Source: Clarkia xantiana subsp. parviflora (Eukaryota; Streptophyta; Magnoliopsida; Myrtales; Onagraceae). From it: 64,000 nucleotides of DNA. Below, in pieces: positions 21,083 through 33,320 of the stretch (the stretch's first letter is position 1; every line of letters begins with the position of its first letter). The stretch is from contig JAPTYO010000001.1 in the NCBI GenBank assembly GCA_036873135.1, positions 40,510,774-40,574,773 on the forward strand, read 5' to 3'. Position numbers and translations under genes: made by a program. Below the pieces are notes generated by a model that saw nothing but the letters and a program-made list of their open reading frames with translations, was not told where the DNA came from and searched no databases.

Positions 21083-21506
21083 AATCTATATGGATTTGTA
21101 GGATTGGAAGAAAAAAAACTAATTGATAGGACTGGTCCAAAATCGACTGTTTAAAATATGTCTAGTTCGGACCAGTTCTAATCAGAATCGGTCTATAAGG
21201 AGTGAACCGGTATTAAGAACCGTTAGTTTACTTATGTGAAACTGGTTTGGACTAAATTAGGATTGTCTTGAGACTGGTTTTGTACTGGACCGGAGCTAGT
21301 TTATGACAAAACGGTTCTAAACCGATCAACAACCGGTTTCAAACAGACCAACTTGTTAGTAGTAAACTAATACAAAAAATAAAATAGATTCTCTTTTATT
21401 GGAACTATTTAAACCAGTTCTGATTCGGGACGAAACCGATTCGGATCGGTTCTATACCCAAACCTATTTGCAAAAGGAAATTATTAAATATATTAAATAC
21501 ATGTCA
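21083..21506. repeat. Diverged direct repeat, copy B
   Basis: This is the uninterrupted partner of copy A, with matching order of landmarks and the same AAGGAAATTATTAAATATAT tail. Divergence is substantial, so the duplication or the two insertions are old. Confidence 0.7.
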
Positions 21507-21791
21507 AAATCACAATAATACTCGATCTAATCTAAATCTAAATTATAAAAAGTAGAGGAATTACATCATTTAGGTTTGTTGCCACAAATTTGCTAATTGG
21601 CTTCTCGTACTATATTTATTTTACATTATTTTTTTTTGGAAAATATTGTAACTATATAACTTGAGCCCAACTAATCCCAACTTATCCAAATAACTTGAGC
21701 CCAGTACGGTCCAAAAGCTTCTCATCAGTGCAATGAAAAAACTTGCATGCTCCGGGGTAACGAGGAAGGCCTCCTGAAGAATTAAATTTTT

Positions 21792-21989
21792 TGTTGAATA
21801 TATCTGTTGTAGTGGATATTCATTATCTAGAAGGTAGATAATTATTTGTAAACATTATTACATGTAAATATTATGTAAATAGATTTCTTGCTCCCCAAGA
21901 CTTTGTAAACCCTATATAAAGGATTATGGTACATATCAATAAGACACACTTTTCATTACTCTCTCATATTACTCTCAACTATCGTAACG
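21792..21989 (+). repeat. 5' LTR of old Copia element
   Basis: It matches 28787-28969 through TAGTGGATATTCATTATCTA, AATAGATTTCTTGCTCCC, CTATATAAAGGAT (the TATA box) and ATCAATAAGACACACTT. It ends near CTATCGTAAC, followed by GTTATCAGCAC, which is in primer-binding-site position. It carries short indels relative to the 3' copy. Confidence 0.88.
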
Positions 21990-23049
21990 CGTTATCAGCA
22001 CAAAATTGCTCACTCGTATTTTTTTCTGTTGACCAAATCTATTCGTACCTTCTCTCGAATATATGAATCTGTACTTTGTTTGTGTATACAACCGGCTGAT
22101 CTCCTTCGTCTTTACCTCCTCGAGACACCTGTTCATCGCACTCATAAATTCACATCTAAACTAATGCGATAATGGTTCCTTCTATGAAGATCATGATATG
22201 ATAAATATTGCTTTATCTTTGTTTTCATACTATTTTTCTTAATTATTTAAGATATGAGGTCTAACTATTGTTTTTTTTACGAGGGATGCTTGTAGTGGAG
22301 AATATATGAAGCTCTTTATGATTGGCTTCGGCTCCTCTTGTTCTGAAACACCACGACATGGCCCAAACATACGTTAACCAGATTGTTGATCAGCTCTCCA
22401 ATTGCCCTCACGATTTATGGCATCGACAATATACTATTATAAAGGGAATATTTTTGTTTTTTATTTATATTCCATATTTTAAATTATTAAGATCTTCAGC
22501 TTATTGGTAATTTCATATTTGATATGCTGATCAACAAACAAATCTGTAAGTCTACTAGCTATATGGCCCACGACAGGTGTTATCATACTTCTGTTCAAGA
22601 CATCACGCGAATGTTAAGTACCACCACCGTAAAAGCCAAAGTTCATTCTGACTATTGATGAAGAAGATGGAGATCATTGCATCATTCGTGACATCAACAA
22701 CATCAATAAAATTAAGGCCAAAGAAAAAAAAAACAGGGAGATTATTTTCTCATGTTTATTTTTCTTAATTGATTCAATTTAGTAATCTCTATTGATTATT
22801 TAATATGCTAATTAATATTATTGTGATGTGTCAGTAATACGTCGGATTCGCAAGACTGAATTTATGGCTCACAACATCATGCAATATGTTAGATACGACA
22901 CATGAGATTCTGGAATATGTCAGAATGTGGACTCGATTATAAAGTACATGATATCATGTCAGCGTAAGATCAATTTTTTTTAAAAAAAAGTTTAATATTG
23001 AATATATATAGATGATGTTGTTTCATACATAAAGTTATATGTATTAATA

Positions 23050-23440
23050 TGCTCTACTCCCAAAAGCGAGTATAGAAGCGGATGAGTTATCATTAGAAGC
23101 TGATGAGTTATCATGAAAAAAATAGCGCGGCTAGATGCTGAAATATATCGATATGTAATTGATGAATCAAAAGTATATGCATCGCCCATTAAATATGCTT
23201 CGCTCCCTGAAGTGAGCGTTGCAATTTATTATTATAACGAGAATAAACTTCAATCTCATAAGCGATTGTTGCAATTTATGATTATAATGATGATATACTT
23301 CATCCACTCCCAGAAGTGAGTGTTGCAGTTTGTGATTATTTTTATGATATCATCTCTACTCCTTGAAGTGAGTATCACCGTGTATGTTTAATGATTTCAA
23401 TTCGAATATATCCCACTCCCTGAAGTGAGTGTTACAGATT
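23050..23440 (+). repeat. Degenerate repeats around CTCCCTGAAGTGAGTGTT
   Basis: Five diverged copies of a motif like CTCCCTGAAGTGAGTGTTG occur at about 23055, 23202, 23306, 23358 and 23414, with irregular 50-150 bp spacing. They lie in the 5' part of the Copia interior and may be a decayed repetitive gag region. Confidence 0.5.
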
Positions 23441-25082
23441 ATAAATCTGAAGATTACAATTTTGTTATAGTTACAATGACCATGTGCATGGGTTGAGATT
23501 GAAATAGTTAATAGTTTGCATCATCATGAAACCAATAAGAAAGATGATGCATCTTACAAATAAAGAATGCATGAAGAGAATGCAAAGTGCAATTTATTTG
23601 GAAGTATGATAATTTTGAGAAGCGCATTGATGCTATAATTGATGAAATTATGCAGCGCGAAATTTGATGATTTTATGAAGCGCAGTCATACTACAAAGTT
23701 TGGCCTCATATATAGAAAATATTTGCATATATTATTCGTTAATAGTACGATCCAGAAAATTACATTCTTTATAAATATTGTATCCTGAAGATTCGATATT
23801 ATGATCTTAAAGATCAATATTTATGAATATTCATATTTATTTTAATTTAAATTTCGCATTTACGTTTATATATATATATATATATTATTTTATTTCTTGC
23901 ACTGCATTTACAGTTACTTTTTATTTCTTGCACTGCATTTTATTTATTATTATATACATATATTATGCTCATTGCATTTGCTTATAATATAATCCAGAAG
24001 ATCATAAGCTATTGCATATTAATATTTAAGAAGTTCAAGAATTACTACTTTCAGAATCCATAAGATTTTAGAATGTATGGAAAATGATCAAGAGAATTCA
24101 ATTTGTGAAATAAAGATCTTATTGTACAAGAAACAAATCATGTATATCATGGATTATTATAAATAAAGGATTCTGAAGATCTCAATAGATCATGAGTTAT
24201 GAATAAAGGATACTGAAGATCCTAACGATCTTAAATTTTGAACAGAGATCCTGAAGATCCTGAATTATGAACAGAGATCCTAAAAATCCTGAATTATTTC
24301 GAATAAATGATCTTGAATGATGAAAATATGATCTGAATATCCTAAGAGATTCTGAGATATGAAAAAAAAATCTTAAAGATATTGAGCTATTAATAAGGAT
24401 AAAATTCTAAAAAAAATTGAAAAAATTGAGCTATACGAAGATCATGAAATTGAGTATTTATATGAAGTTATTTATTTATTTTACGTTTATGCATTTTTTA
24501 TTAATTTTATTTATATGCTTCATATACTTTATCTATTATTATAAAGAATGAAAGTACTCCGCAATCATCATTATGATGAAGATGAATAAAATAATAACAT
24601 GAGGATTAACATCATTACAAGAGATACATTGCATATATCTCTTACGGAGATATGAAGGATATACATATCAGTTAAACCAGAAGTTTACTGATTCATATAG
24701 AGGTAAAACATAAGTTTTACCCATATAATGGCGTGACCGGTTATAGACCACTCCGGATCACTTAAGATGCGCAATACATTATTTGGAAGAACCTGAAAAT
24801 TCTCTATAAATCATTATGATAATTGCTCTCAAAGGGAAATTCATTATGGGATAATCATCAATTAAGTTCGGGATAAAATTCCATTATTTATGGAAATAAT
24901 AAAATGTGAATATGTGCCCGTTCACCCGCCATGTAGACCACAGTATTATTTTAAAAGATTCATCTATAATTTGGTCGCCTGTGCATTTATCATGAATTTA
25001 CAAGAGGAAAGTCTTCATATTATGAGTAAAGAATGACGATGACGATTGAAAGTTTATATGTATTATAAGAATCAGACAATTG

Positions 25083-25889
25083 GTATCTGTTGGGATCAAA
25101 ATGACGTGGCCTTGAACTTCGGGGAATGGACTTCCAAGTATCGCCTCGGACTTAACTCTCTCGAACGCTAAGTTTTCCTCTAAGAGGTTATGTGGGGCGA
25201 GAACCTGAAAAAGGGGTGGGGATGGCCCCTGATTCCACTCCGAAGTTTAAGTCAGTAATGGATTTGAGAGTAATAATATAAGAACGTATTTAGAACTGAC
25301 TGAATGTGTAAATGAGTAAAAAACAGTCCCTATTTATAGGGACAGATTACCGACTTTATATAAGGCGGCTGCTATGCCCTGATAGGTAGCTGAGGGGCGG
25401 TGGTTCCTCTTCTGTGATTGGCTGAGTGAGACGGTGAGCAGTCAGCTGGTGACAAGTAGGTCTCCAGCTAAGTGTTTCTTACTGGGGAGGCTTTCTCTAA
25501 GCAGGTCGCCACCTGTGTTTACTTCCGGAGGAAGGTTTCCTCTGATGATAGTGACAAGCAGGTCGCCACCTGTCTTTACCTTCGAAGGAAGGTTTCTTCT
25601 GATGATAGTGACCAGCAGGTCGCCACCTGTCTTTACCTTCGAAGGAAGGTTTCTTCTGATGATAATGATAAGAAAGTCGCCACCTGTCTTTACCTTCGAA
25701 GCAAGGTTTCTCCTAGTGGCGGGCAGTCGTACTTTGGAAGTCGACTTTTTCATAAGTTGTCGTCGACCTTTCATCCCTATCTCGTTAAGACGAGTCAGAA
25801 AGGTCGACGACTCTTCTTTCCCTACCCTTTAAACGTACTCGACTCTTGTGCTTAATGACGAGTTTAATCAATCATAACCCTACAGTATC
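25083..25889. mobile_element. Solo LTR with 5-bp target duplication GTATC
   Basis: The 797-bp LTR runs 25088-25884, starting TGTTGGGATCAAAATGACG and ending CATAACCCTACA, with TG...CA ends. GTATC is present exactly on both sides (25083-25087, 25885-25889). No internal domain remains, so it arose by recombination between two LTRs. Its length and composition suggest a Gypsy rather than Copia parent, but this is a guess. It is younger than the Copia element it sits in. Confidence 0.9.
25500..25720 (+). repeat. 57-bp tandem repeat inside the solo LTR
   Basis: Four units with AGGTCGCCACCTGT landmarks at 25503, 25560, 25617 and 25674 are spaced exactly 57 bp. The middle two are nearly identical and the outer ones diverged. 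A weaker earlier unit lies at 25451-25500. Because 57 is a multiple of three, open frames on both strands run through it, but they are by-products. Confidence 0.9.
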
Positions 25890-27645
25890 TATATTTGCAG
25901 TTTATCATAAAAGTTACAAGAGCCTCCAATTAAATAGCTAAACTGCTACCAAATAGAGCAAATTGAGTTACAAATGCATGTTATTATGAAAGCGGCAGTA
26001 TAATTGCGCATCCAGCCAATGTTATATTACAGTTCTCCCCATTACAACCAATTTTTGGTGAAGAGACAAATTTCCCATGTATAAATTTTATGATGTGCGA
26101 TATATGTTTGAATTGCTCCACCGCAACGCACAATGTTGGGAAAAATATGTTTGATATAAACAATTGATTGGGAACAATGATTGATATATATTAAAGTAAG
26201 AATTACTGACTGTTATTTATGAAAAAAAATTCCCACATTAGGGGGAGAAAAGAAGCAGCTGGCAGAAAAGAGATTTACTAGAAGAAAAAAATATCATTAT
26301 TATCTCATTTAGATCCTCGCACAATGAGAATATGAACCTGAAGTTCAAAGAGATAAACATTTTCAAATACTGCCAATAAGTGACTTTATGCGACCCTGAA
26401 AGTTATAAGTCAAGTAACAGCTGCAAATGCTCCAATTTGAAATGTCCCGGTAGGAAAAATTATAATGAAAAATAACTCACACCCGAAGCGTGCAATAATG
26501 GTTCCAAAGAAATTTTATTGATAAAAGAATGGAGCATAGAAAGAAAATAGATAAATATGGTCTTAGTATGGAGGTGATTTTCCAAAAGAAATATATACAT
26601 AACTAATATGAAACCCCAGAAGTGGTTCAAGTACCTGAAAGTTATTACAATGAAGAGATCTCAATGAGTTATGTTATTAATGGGAATTTATGGAACCGAG
26701 AATATCAAGTTGTCGACAACATTTTTTAATATTATTCATGATTGAAATCATAAAACAAGACGAGGATCTTGAGCTCAATATGTTAAACAAATATTATGAT
26801 TGGCCAAAGTTTGAAAAGACGCAATTATTAGCATAAAAATCCAGAAGGTTGAAGCCAGTGGATACAAATTATTTCATGCATAAATAAATTGTGTCGTAAG
26901 ATATATACGCACAGCCTGTGTTACAAATGTTATATGTAGAATCCTGACATATATTATATGGATCATTTGGTGGAGCAATCACCTTCAAAAATATTATTAC
27001 GTTGACAGTACATAAAAAAAATTTAAATGCGTCTCACATTTGAATTATTTATAGCCTATTTGGGGTGGCTAATTTGACATTGAAATCACAGAATGATTTA
27101 AAATGCTAGCATTAAAATTTTCCAAGAATTTTGAATAATAAAGATATTGTACCGTTTAAAATAATACAGACTACTTATGATATTCTCCACAATGTATAGC
27201 TCCTTTGAGCTAAGATTTATCAGATGATATTATGCGAATCAAGAGAACTGATATTTGATAATTTGAATTGGTCACGCTATAGCCGGAAGGGGCATCGTGT
27301 GAGGGGAGAATATAAAGATATTGAAACTCTTGAAGAGTTTTAAATACAATCAGTTTATTGATGATGTTAAATTCAGACAAAATCTATTGAAATGGCAAAG
27401 GTTTTGCTCGTCCTGAAGATCGAGTACTTAAGAGATTGAAAATATTATTGTTTTATAAAAATGTCTTGAAGCTATTTTGCATAGCTACACATCTATTGAG
27501 TACCTTAATGGTTGTAAGAAAGATAGATTTGAATAAATATATTTGTCGTCCTCGTGAGATTGATTAAGAACATAATGGTCCAGAAGTACCTTATATAGTG
27601 CTACATTAGCGCTAATATATCTTGCTAATTAGAAGGAACATGATG

Positions 27646-28186
27646 TATTATTTAGGGTTAACAGGTCTTTTGGTCCATGATGTTTGACAACTTTTGGGTT
27701 TTGATCAATAATGTTTTTTTTACCTAGTTTTGGTACCATTTGTTTGCAGATTTTTTCTAGTTTTGGTCTAACCATTACATTCCTTCCATTTTATGACATG
27801 TACAAGTCACGTAATCTACCCTAAACTTTCATTTTTGTTCAATTTAGTCCTCTAATACTTTCCTAACCTTTTTTTGGTTCAATTTAGTCCCGAAGTTTCA
27901 AAAATTCAATTGGACGTATTGTCCAATTGGGGTCAATTTTGAAACTTCGGGACTAAATTGAACAAAAAAAAGTTAAGAAAGTATTAGAGGGACTAAATTT
28001 AAAGTTTAGAGTGGATCACGTGACTTGAACATGTCAAAAAATGGACGGAATGTAACGGTTAGACCAAAACTAGAAAAAATCTGCAAACATATGGTACCAA
28101 AACTAGGTAAAAAAAAAACATCATTGACCAAAACCCCAAAGTTGTCAAACATCATGGACCAAAAGACCTGTTAACCCTATTATTTA
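27646..28186. mobile_element. MULE-like foldback MITE with 9-bp target duplication
   Basis: The 523-bp element (27655-28177) is one long inverted repeat: GGGTTAACAGGTCTTTTGGT at the left returns as its complement at the right. The arms of about 240 bp meet near 27915. The exact 9-bp duplication TATTATTTA flanks it (27646-27654, 28178-28186), as expected for Mutator-like elements. Transcription through it would give a long hairpin RNA. No coding capacity. Confidence 0.93.
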
Positions 28187-28786
28187 TAAGCAAGATTTAG
28201 TTCTTCTCCAATATAATGAAATTTGAACAAAGTTAAGAAAATATTTATGTATCTCCGAGAGACGAATTACGTGAGTTTATTATCAGATAGTATCAAGTCC
28301 TAAATCAGTTGGCTATGCAAAATGCAAGTTATATCATGAATGTACCATTATTTTGTATATACAAAAATACTGCAGGTTATATAGTTCGAGTTGAAGATTT
28401 TTTTTTTTTTTATCGAAGGAGACATACAAACACATTCGTCTTAAGTTATTCTTCATCCTACGATTTTTTTCATGTGACTATCTAGCGGATCTTTTCGCGG
28501 AGGCTTTATCGACATCTGGAATATTGGCGAACGCGAATGGATTACGTCGACTTAATGTAATTACGTGATGTCAACATCAGGGGGAGAATCTACACCGCTG
28601 CACTCTTTTTCCCTTAACCAATGTTTTATCCCACTGAGTTTTCCTGGTAAGGTTTTTAACAAGGCAGCTTATAAAAGAGATCCATAATTGTGTACTCTTT
28701 TTCTTCACTAGATTTTTATCCTAATGGGTTTTTTTTAGTAAGGATTTAACGAGGCACAATTACCTTATGAACATCCAAGGGGGAGT

Positions 28787-28969
28787 GTTATGAATATTTA
28801 TGTAGTGGATGTTCATTATCTACAAGGTAGATATTATCTCTAAACATTATTATATGTAAATAGATTTCTTGCTCCCTAAGGCTTTGTAAACCTATATAAA
28901 GGATGATGGTACATATCAATAAGACACACTTCTCACTATTCTCTCATATTACTCTCAACTTTCGTAACA
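28787..28969 (+). repeat. 3' LTR of old Copia element
   Basis: This partner of the LTR at 21792-21989 contains CTATATAAAGGATGATGG and the same CTCTCATATTACTCTCAACT end. It follows a clear polypurine tract. Confidence 0.88.
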
Positions 28970-29330
28970 ATTTTATTGTTTTGGAAGCATTTTACTATTG
29001 AGTCGTTATACATCGGGTGCAGCTACAATACTATTATTTCTTCAGTGCTTCCCTAACTATTTGTACAAAGGTCTACAACGGTGCACATGAACACCTTTTT
29101 TTTTTTTTTTTTTTTTTTTTTTATCAAATGCACACCCTTTCAAAATAATCATTTTAACTAATTTTTAATCATTTGGGGCAGACTATATGAACACCCGGTG
29201 CACCCACTAAATTGCCCCGCTGTAATTCTGGACTTTTCTTCCGTTTAATTTAATGACGATGTAGTAATATCTGAATTTCATTTTTTTTTTTGTCAAATCT
29301 TTTAAATTTAGTGTATTATAATTTAGAGCA
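28970..29330. other. Intergenic with long poly-T run
   Basis: Contains an approximately 24-base T run at 29097-29122 and no supported gene. Confidence 0.5.
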
Positions 29331-29410
29331 TCCACAATAGTTTTACTTAACTTGTATTTTAAATTGAGCATGGCTAATCTAAGCTCGACTGTTTTTTCAG
29401 TCGAGCTAAC
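29331..29410 (+). repeat. Truncated GAGCATCC-family MITE end with hairpin
   Basis: AGAGCATCCACAATAGTTTTAC matches the left end of the adjacent complete MITE. It is followed by GCATGGCTAATCTAAG and a perfect 10-bp-arm hairpin (AGCTCGACTG, T6 loop, CAGTCGAGCT). The same hairpin-bearing segment occurs in inverse orientation at 39601-39643. Confidence 0.6.
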
Positions 29411-29413
29411 GCC

Positions 29414-29836
29414 TAAGAGCATCCACAATGGTTTTACCTAAACTGTATTCTTTAAAGTTGCCACGTAGACATTTATGTACACTTTAAGTAATACGTAAAT
29501 TTAAGACACACGTAAAAAATATTTTCTCTGCAATCGTATTACTTAAACATATTCCTTAACTATATTTTATTATTAAATTTTCCAACAACCACCAATAAGA
29601 TATTAGCATTAATTATAAAATGAATTAATTTATAATAAAAAATTGGTTACGTAATACATAGTGCATTACTTAAATTTAAGGAATGCTTTATGTAAAAACA
29701 TAAATTTACGTGTGGGTCCCATCTTTAAGGAATGCTATGTAAAACCACTGTAGATAGTTTTTATTGCTTTACTTAAATAAACACGTAGGACCCACGTTTA
29801 CGTATTCTTTACGTAATACCACTATGGATGCTCTAA
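29414..29836. mobile_element. PIF/Harbinger-like (Tourist) MITE, TSD TAA
   Basis: The element 29417-29833 starts GAGCATCCACAATGG and ends CCACTATGGATGCTC, an imperfect inverted repeat. The trinucleotide TAA flanks both sides (29414-29416, 29834-29836), typical for PIF/Harbinger insertions. The interior is AT-rich with repeated TTTAAGGAATGC motifs. Confidence 0.8.
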
Positions 29837-30199
29837 TGACAGTTAAATTGCATTTGACATCTGCATTGAAAAAGGCATCTCCGGGCTCCGCTCATTTAAT
29901 TCATTTGTCATTTTCCCCTAGACTTTAGTCGCCTCTTCTGTCTCTGTTACTTTTTTTTTCATTATTATTATTATTATATATGAGAAAAAGGAATTCTCTA
30001 ACTATATATGTTTTTTTAGAAGTCTTTTATTCTTTGATAATTTTTTGTAAATAGTCTAACTATTATGATTATATATCTATTACATAAATAAAAATCTCAA
30101 TATTTAAAAATGTCCTCACATCTGAATTGTCCTCACATAAATTAGTTCCCGCCAAAATCATCATGTACCTCTTGCTTGTGTTGTCAACAGGTGCCTCTT

Positions 30200-30779
30200 C
30201 TCTTACGTGTTTTTTTTTTTTAAATTAATTATTACAACCAAGTCCAACCCTTGTTTCCAAATATACTGTTGCTTTATTGGCCAACAGTGTCTCTTTCTCT
30301 TCTCTCTTCTTACGCTTTTTTTTTTTTTTTTTTTCATTCATCAGATGATTTTGCAGCAACTTCCGCCTCTAACGCCGATTTCATGCGTCCGCACAAGCAC
30401 CTGCTTCGTTGGGTCGGTAAACCGATTGCGACCCACATCGCTCCGACCACCACTTCGGCCGCCAGGGTCGTCCCCATCACTCGACTGTCGCTCTCAGCCA
30501 GTTGCTTCGCTTCCATTTCCAGTGATGAGAGATCTAAAAACGAACGGCGCTAGCAATTGAGTTCCGATTTCAGCCATCGCAGGTACGAATAATTCGCGAG
30601 CCCCATGGAATGGTTCTGATCGACGCTAGAAATTGAGTTCCGACTTCAGCCATTGCACGTACCACTAATTAACGAGTCCCCAGATACGGCTTTGGCGATT
30701 CCTCAAAAGTTGCCTCTCACCTTTAAAATGTGGAATTCATATGTATGCTGCTGCCTGTTGACGGTCCTGCTGCTTAACT

Positions 30780-30785
<6 letters not shown>
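30200..30785. other. GC-richer unassigned sequence left of CACTA
   Basis: After a T16 run, 30345-30550 is GC-rich and open in several frames, but none gives a recognisable domain. A short tandem duplication follows: the unit CGCTAGnAATTGAGTTCCGA...GAGTCCCC lies at 30547-30603 and 30624-30681. It may be a decayed exon or TE fragment. Confidence 0.35.

Positions 30786-30814
<29 letters not shown>
30785..30814. repeat. TA microsatellite, CACTA target (left part)
   Basis: An (TA)n run of about 30 bp abuts the CACTA terminus, and a second (AT)n run (36117-36141) abuts the other end. The element therefore inserted into a pre-existing TA microsatellite. Confidence 0.8.
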
Positions 30815-30817
<3 letters not shown>

Positions 30818-31785
30818 TACAAGAAATTTGACATATAGCTACGATTTCTATTGCGATGACATTGTGTCCTCGCTATTGATTGTGTCTATTGCGACGACTA
30901 ACACATTTCGTCGCACACCGTGTACAAATGAAGAGAACATCATTGTTATATTCAATCACGGCGATGGGTCGTCGCTATAAAAGAAGTGTTGCGACGATGA
31001 CAAAACTGTTGCAAGGACTAGCGTTTCCTCGCAACATAATGAGTTTATTGCAAGGATGTGTAATATTCAATTGCGACGAATGCTTCTCGCAATATAAATT
31101 TCCCAAGCGCAAAATTTTCCGTCAAACTAATTGCGAGAAACACGTAATCTATTACGATGAGTGCATATCATCGTAATAAAATGAGTTTATTGTTAGGATG
31201 TGTAATATGCAATTGCGACGACCGGTTCTCGCAATAACAGTTTGCCCACAAAATATTTGGCGCCAATTATCTATAAGAAAATAATTGCGATGACACCAAA
31301 TCTATAGGTATGATGTTATGTTGTCGCAGTAGAATAGATTTATTGCGATGATTTGTAATATCCAATTGCGACGAATACTTCTCGCAGTACAAATTTCCCA
31401 GCAAAATTTTGGCGTCAAATTTCTTGAGAAACCAATTGCGACGATACGTAATATATTGTGATGACCTCATATCATTGCAATACAAAGAGTTTATTGCCAG
31501 GATTTTTGATATCCAATTGCGATGACGGATTCTCGCAATAACAATTTTACCAAAAAAATATTGAACTAATTATCTATAGGAAAATAATTGTGACGACGCC
31601 GAATCTATAGCTAGGATAATATGCTATCGCAATATAATAATTTATTACGATGATGACTAATTTCCAATTACGACGATATGCAATCTATTGCGATGACCAC
31701 ATATCATCCTACTGTGAGGAGGTACAATTTCCAATTGTGACGATTGGTTTCTGCAATTAATTATATTCTAAAATATTTCTCAATA

Positions 31786-32140
31786 TCTCGATTTAATATC
31801 CATAACCCTTAATACCTAAAACCTTAATACATTAAACCCTAAAACCTTAATCTTAAAGTAAATTTTTTTTTTTTGGCCAAAATCTTAAAGTAAAAATATT
31901 AATATACTCAAAATCTTATATTCTAAACGTTAAACTCCCTTAATCACTAAACCTTAAACTCTAAAGCTTAAAACTTAATAAAATAAACATTTAAATTTTA
32001 ATGCTTATACTATAAATTATAAATCTTAATACCCTAAACCTAAAATCATAAATTTTAAATCATGAAACCTTAATGTTAAACTGAAAACCTTAATACTCAA
32101 AACCTGAAACTATAAAACTTAAAAGTTTAATACATTAAAT
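31786..32140. repeat. Degenerate telomere-like tract in CACTA interior (1)
   Basis: Numerous variants of AAACCCTAA, AAACCTTAA and TAAACTCTAA follow each other without fixed period. It resembles plant telomere repeat (TTTAGGG) sequence that has drifted, or an AT-rich tract with similar bias. Confidence 0.5.
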
Positions 32141-32658
32141 TTATGAAAAAAATGAATGTTGCACCCAAAATTTAAATATGAAAGTAGTGTAACATTAATT
32201 TTGATTGTTACGTATACATATATACTATTTAGCTAATTATATTTAATCTATATATTTTTATGCATACGTGTATATCTAAGATTACATCTAACTATCTAAG
32301 TGACAGTATATATTTATTCAAATAAATATCTACATTGAGAAATATGTATTTCAGTGACAGAACAATTGTTTAGTTACTTTCGTTGAGAATATGTATTTGA
32401 TTTTGTTGATAAAGAGTATGTTATATTTCATTTTCAAAGTATTAAAATTCATAATAGCTAGACAATTTAATTAGTTGATGTTTTACTTTTAAATTATTAG
32501 ACTATATTTTGCATGCATTTTTTAATTTTTTAAATAATTATTTATAAACAAATTTTGAATTTTTTCATCCATATAGCAAAATAGGAAATTCCAAATAACA
32601 AATTGTGCTGAAAATTTAGCCAAATACCAGAATATCCACAACGATCTGTCTGAAACAG

Positions 32659-32683
32659 CCCCCCCCCCCCCCATTTTTTTTTT
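32659..32683. repeat. Poly-C run followed by poly-T
   Basis: Fourteen consecutive C, one A, then ten T. A C14 run is rare in such AT-rich DNA and is prone to sequencing length error. Confidence 0.85.
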
Positions 32684-33084
32684 GTCACCATTATTCTAAA
32701 CAACGGCGTCCGTCGCCTATATTTTTTATTTTGTTTTTTGTTTGTTACATTTTGAGATTTTAATGTGACGTTTTTATTAAATTTTATGATTTTTTTTTTT
32801 ATAAAACCAGGTGTAAATTTGGCTGGCAAAACATTTAAACAATTTTATCATTTAAGTTATACTGGCTAAACTGTACACAAAACTCAATAAAGTTATGTAA
32901 TTTTATGGTTTTCTTTTAATAATTTAGAATTTATTTAATTCTCTAGTTTTTTTTTTTTTCTAAAACCTTGTTTTTTTATGGTTTAAATTTTACGTTTTGG
33001 TATTTGGACTTTCTTAGGTTGCTATATATATAGGTAAAAAAACAAATCACTCTGCACCCCCTGACCCTGTATCCTGGTTCCACC

Positions 33085-33320
33085 ACTGATTAAATCTTAA
33101 ACTCAAAATGTTAATACTTTAAACGTTATTAAAACCTTAATTCCATATAACTCAAACTCTATAAAGTAAAATCACTCAAACTCTATACATTAAAATCGTA
33201 ATACCATATACCTTAACTCTAAATTTTAAAACTATAAACATTAAACTCTAATCTCTGAACCATAAATCATAAATCTTGAAACCTTAAACATTAAAATCTT
33301 AAACTCTAAACCTTAATTAT
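33085..33320. repeat. Degenerate telomere-like tract in CACTA interior (2)
   Basis: A second tract of AAACTCTAAA / ACCTTAAACATTAAA variants, like that at 31786-32140, separated from it by unrelated AT-rich sequence. Confidence 0.45.

Larger units (their letters stand above)
21792..28969 (+). mobile_element. Old Copia-type LTR retrotransposon with nested insertions
   Basis: Two LTRs (21792-21989 and 28787-28969) in the same orientation bracket a decayed interior. A purine-rich PPT, CCAAGGGGGAG, immediately precedes the 3' LTR start TGTTATGAAT. Near the 3' end, broken frames give DYLADLFAEALSTSG and NGLRRLN, the conserved C-terminus of Copia RNase H (family pattern ADLFTKSLP...GMRRL). No long frame survives. 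A solo LTR (25088-25884) and a hairpin MITE (27655-28177) are nested inside. A short ATTTT lies next to both ends and may be the target duplication, offset by one base. Confidence 0.85.

Noticed and set aside
23050..23440. Spaced repeats considered as a possible CRISPR-like array
   Set aside because: Units are diverged and irregularly spaced, lie inside a plant retrotransposon, and the genome is eukaryotic.
25434..25855. Open frames of 110-132 codons with repeated PPVFTF or VATCLYL motifs
   Set aside because: They are translations of the 57-bp tandem repeat in a solo LTR; the period is a multiple of three, so several frames stay open on both strands.
30251..30553. 100-117-codon frames left of the CACTA element
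   Set aside because: Frames on both strands are open through GC bias, begin in a poly-T run and show no recognisable domain.
31786..33320. Interstitial telomere array
   Set aside because: Units are too variable and without fixed 7-bp period to be called a true telomere array; listed only as telomere-like.
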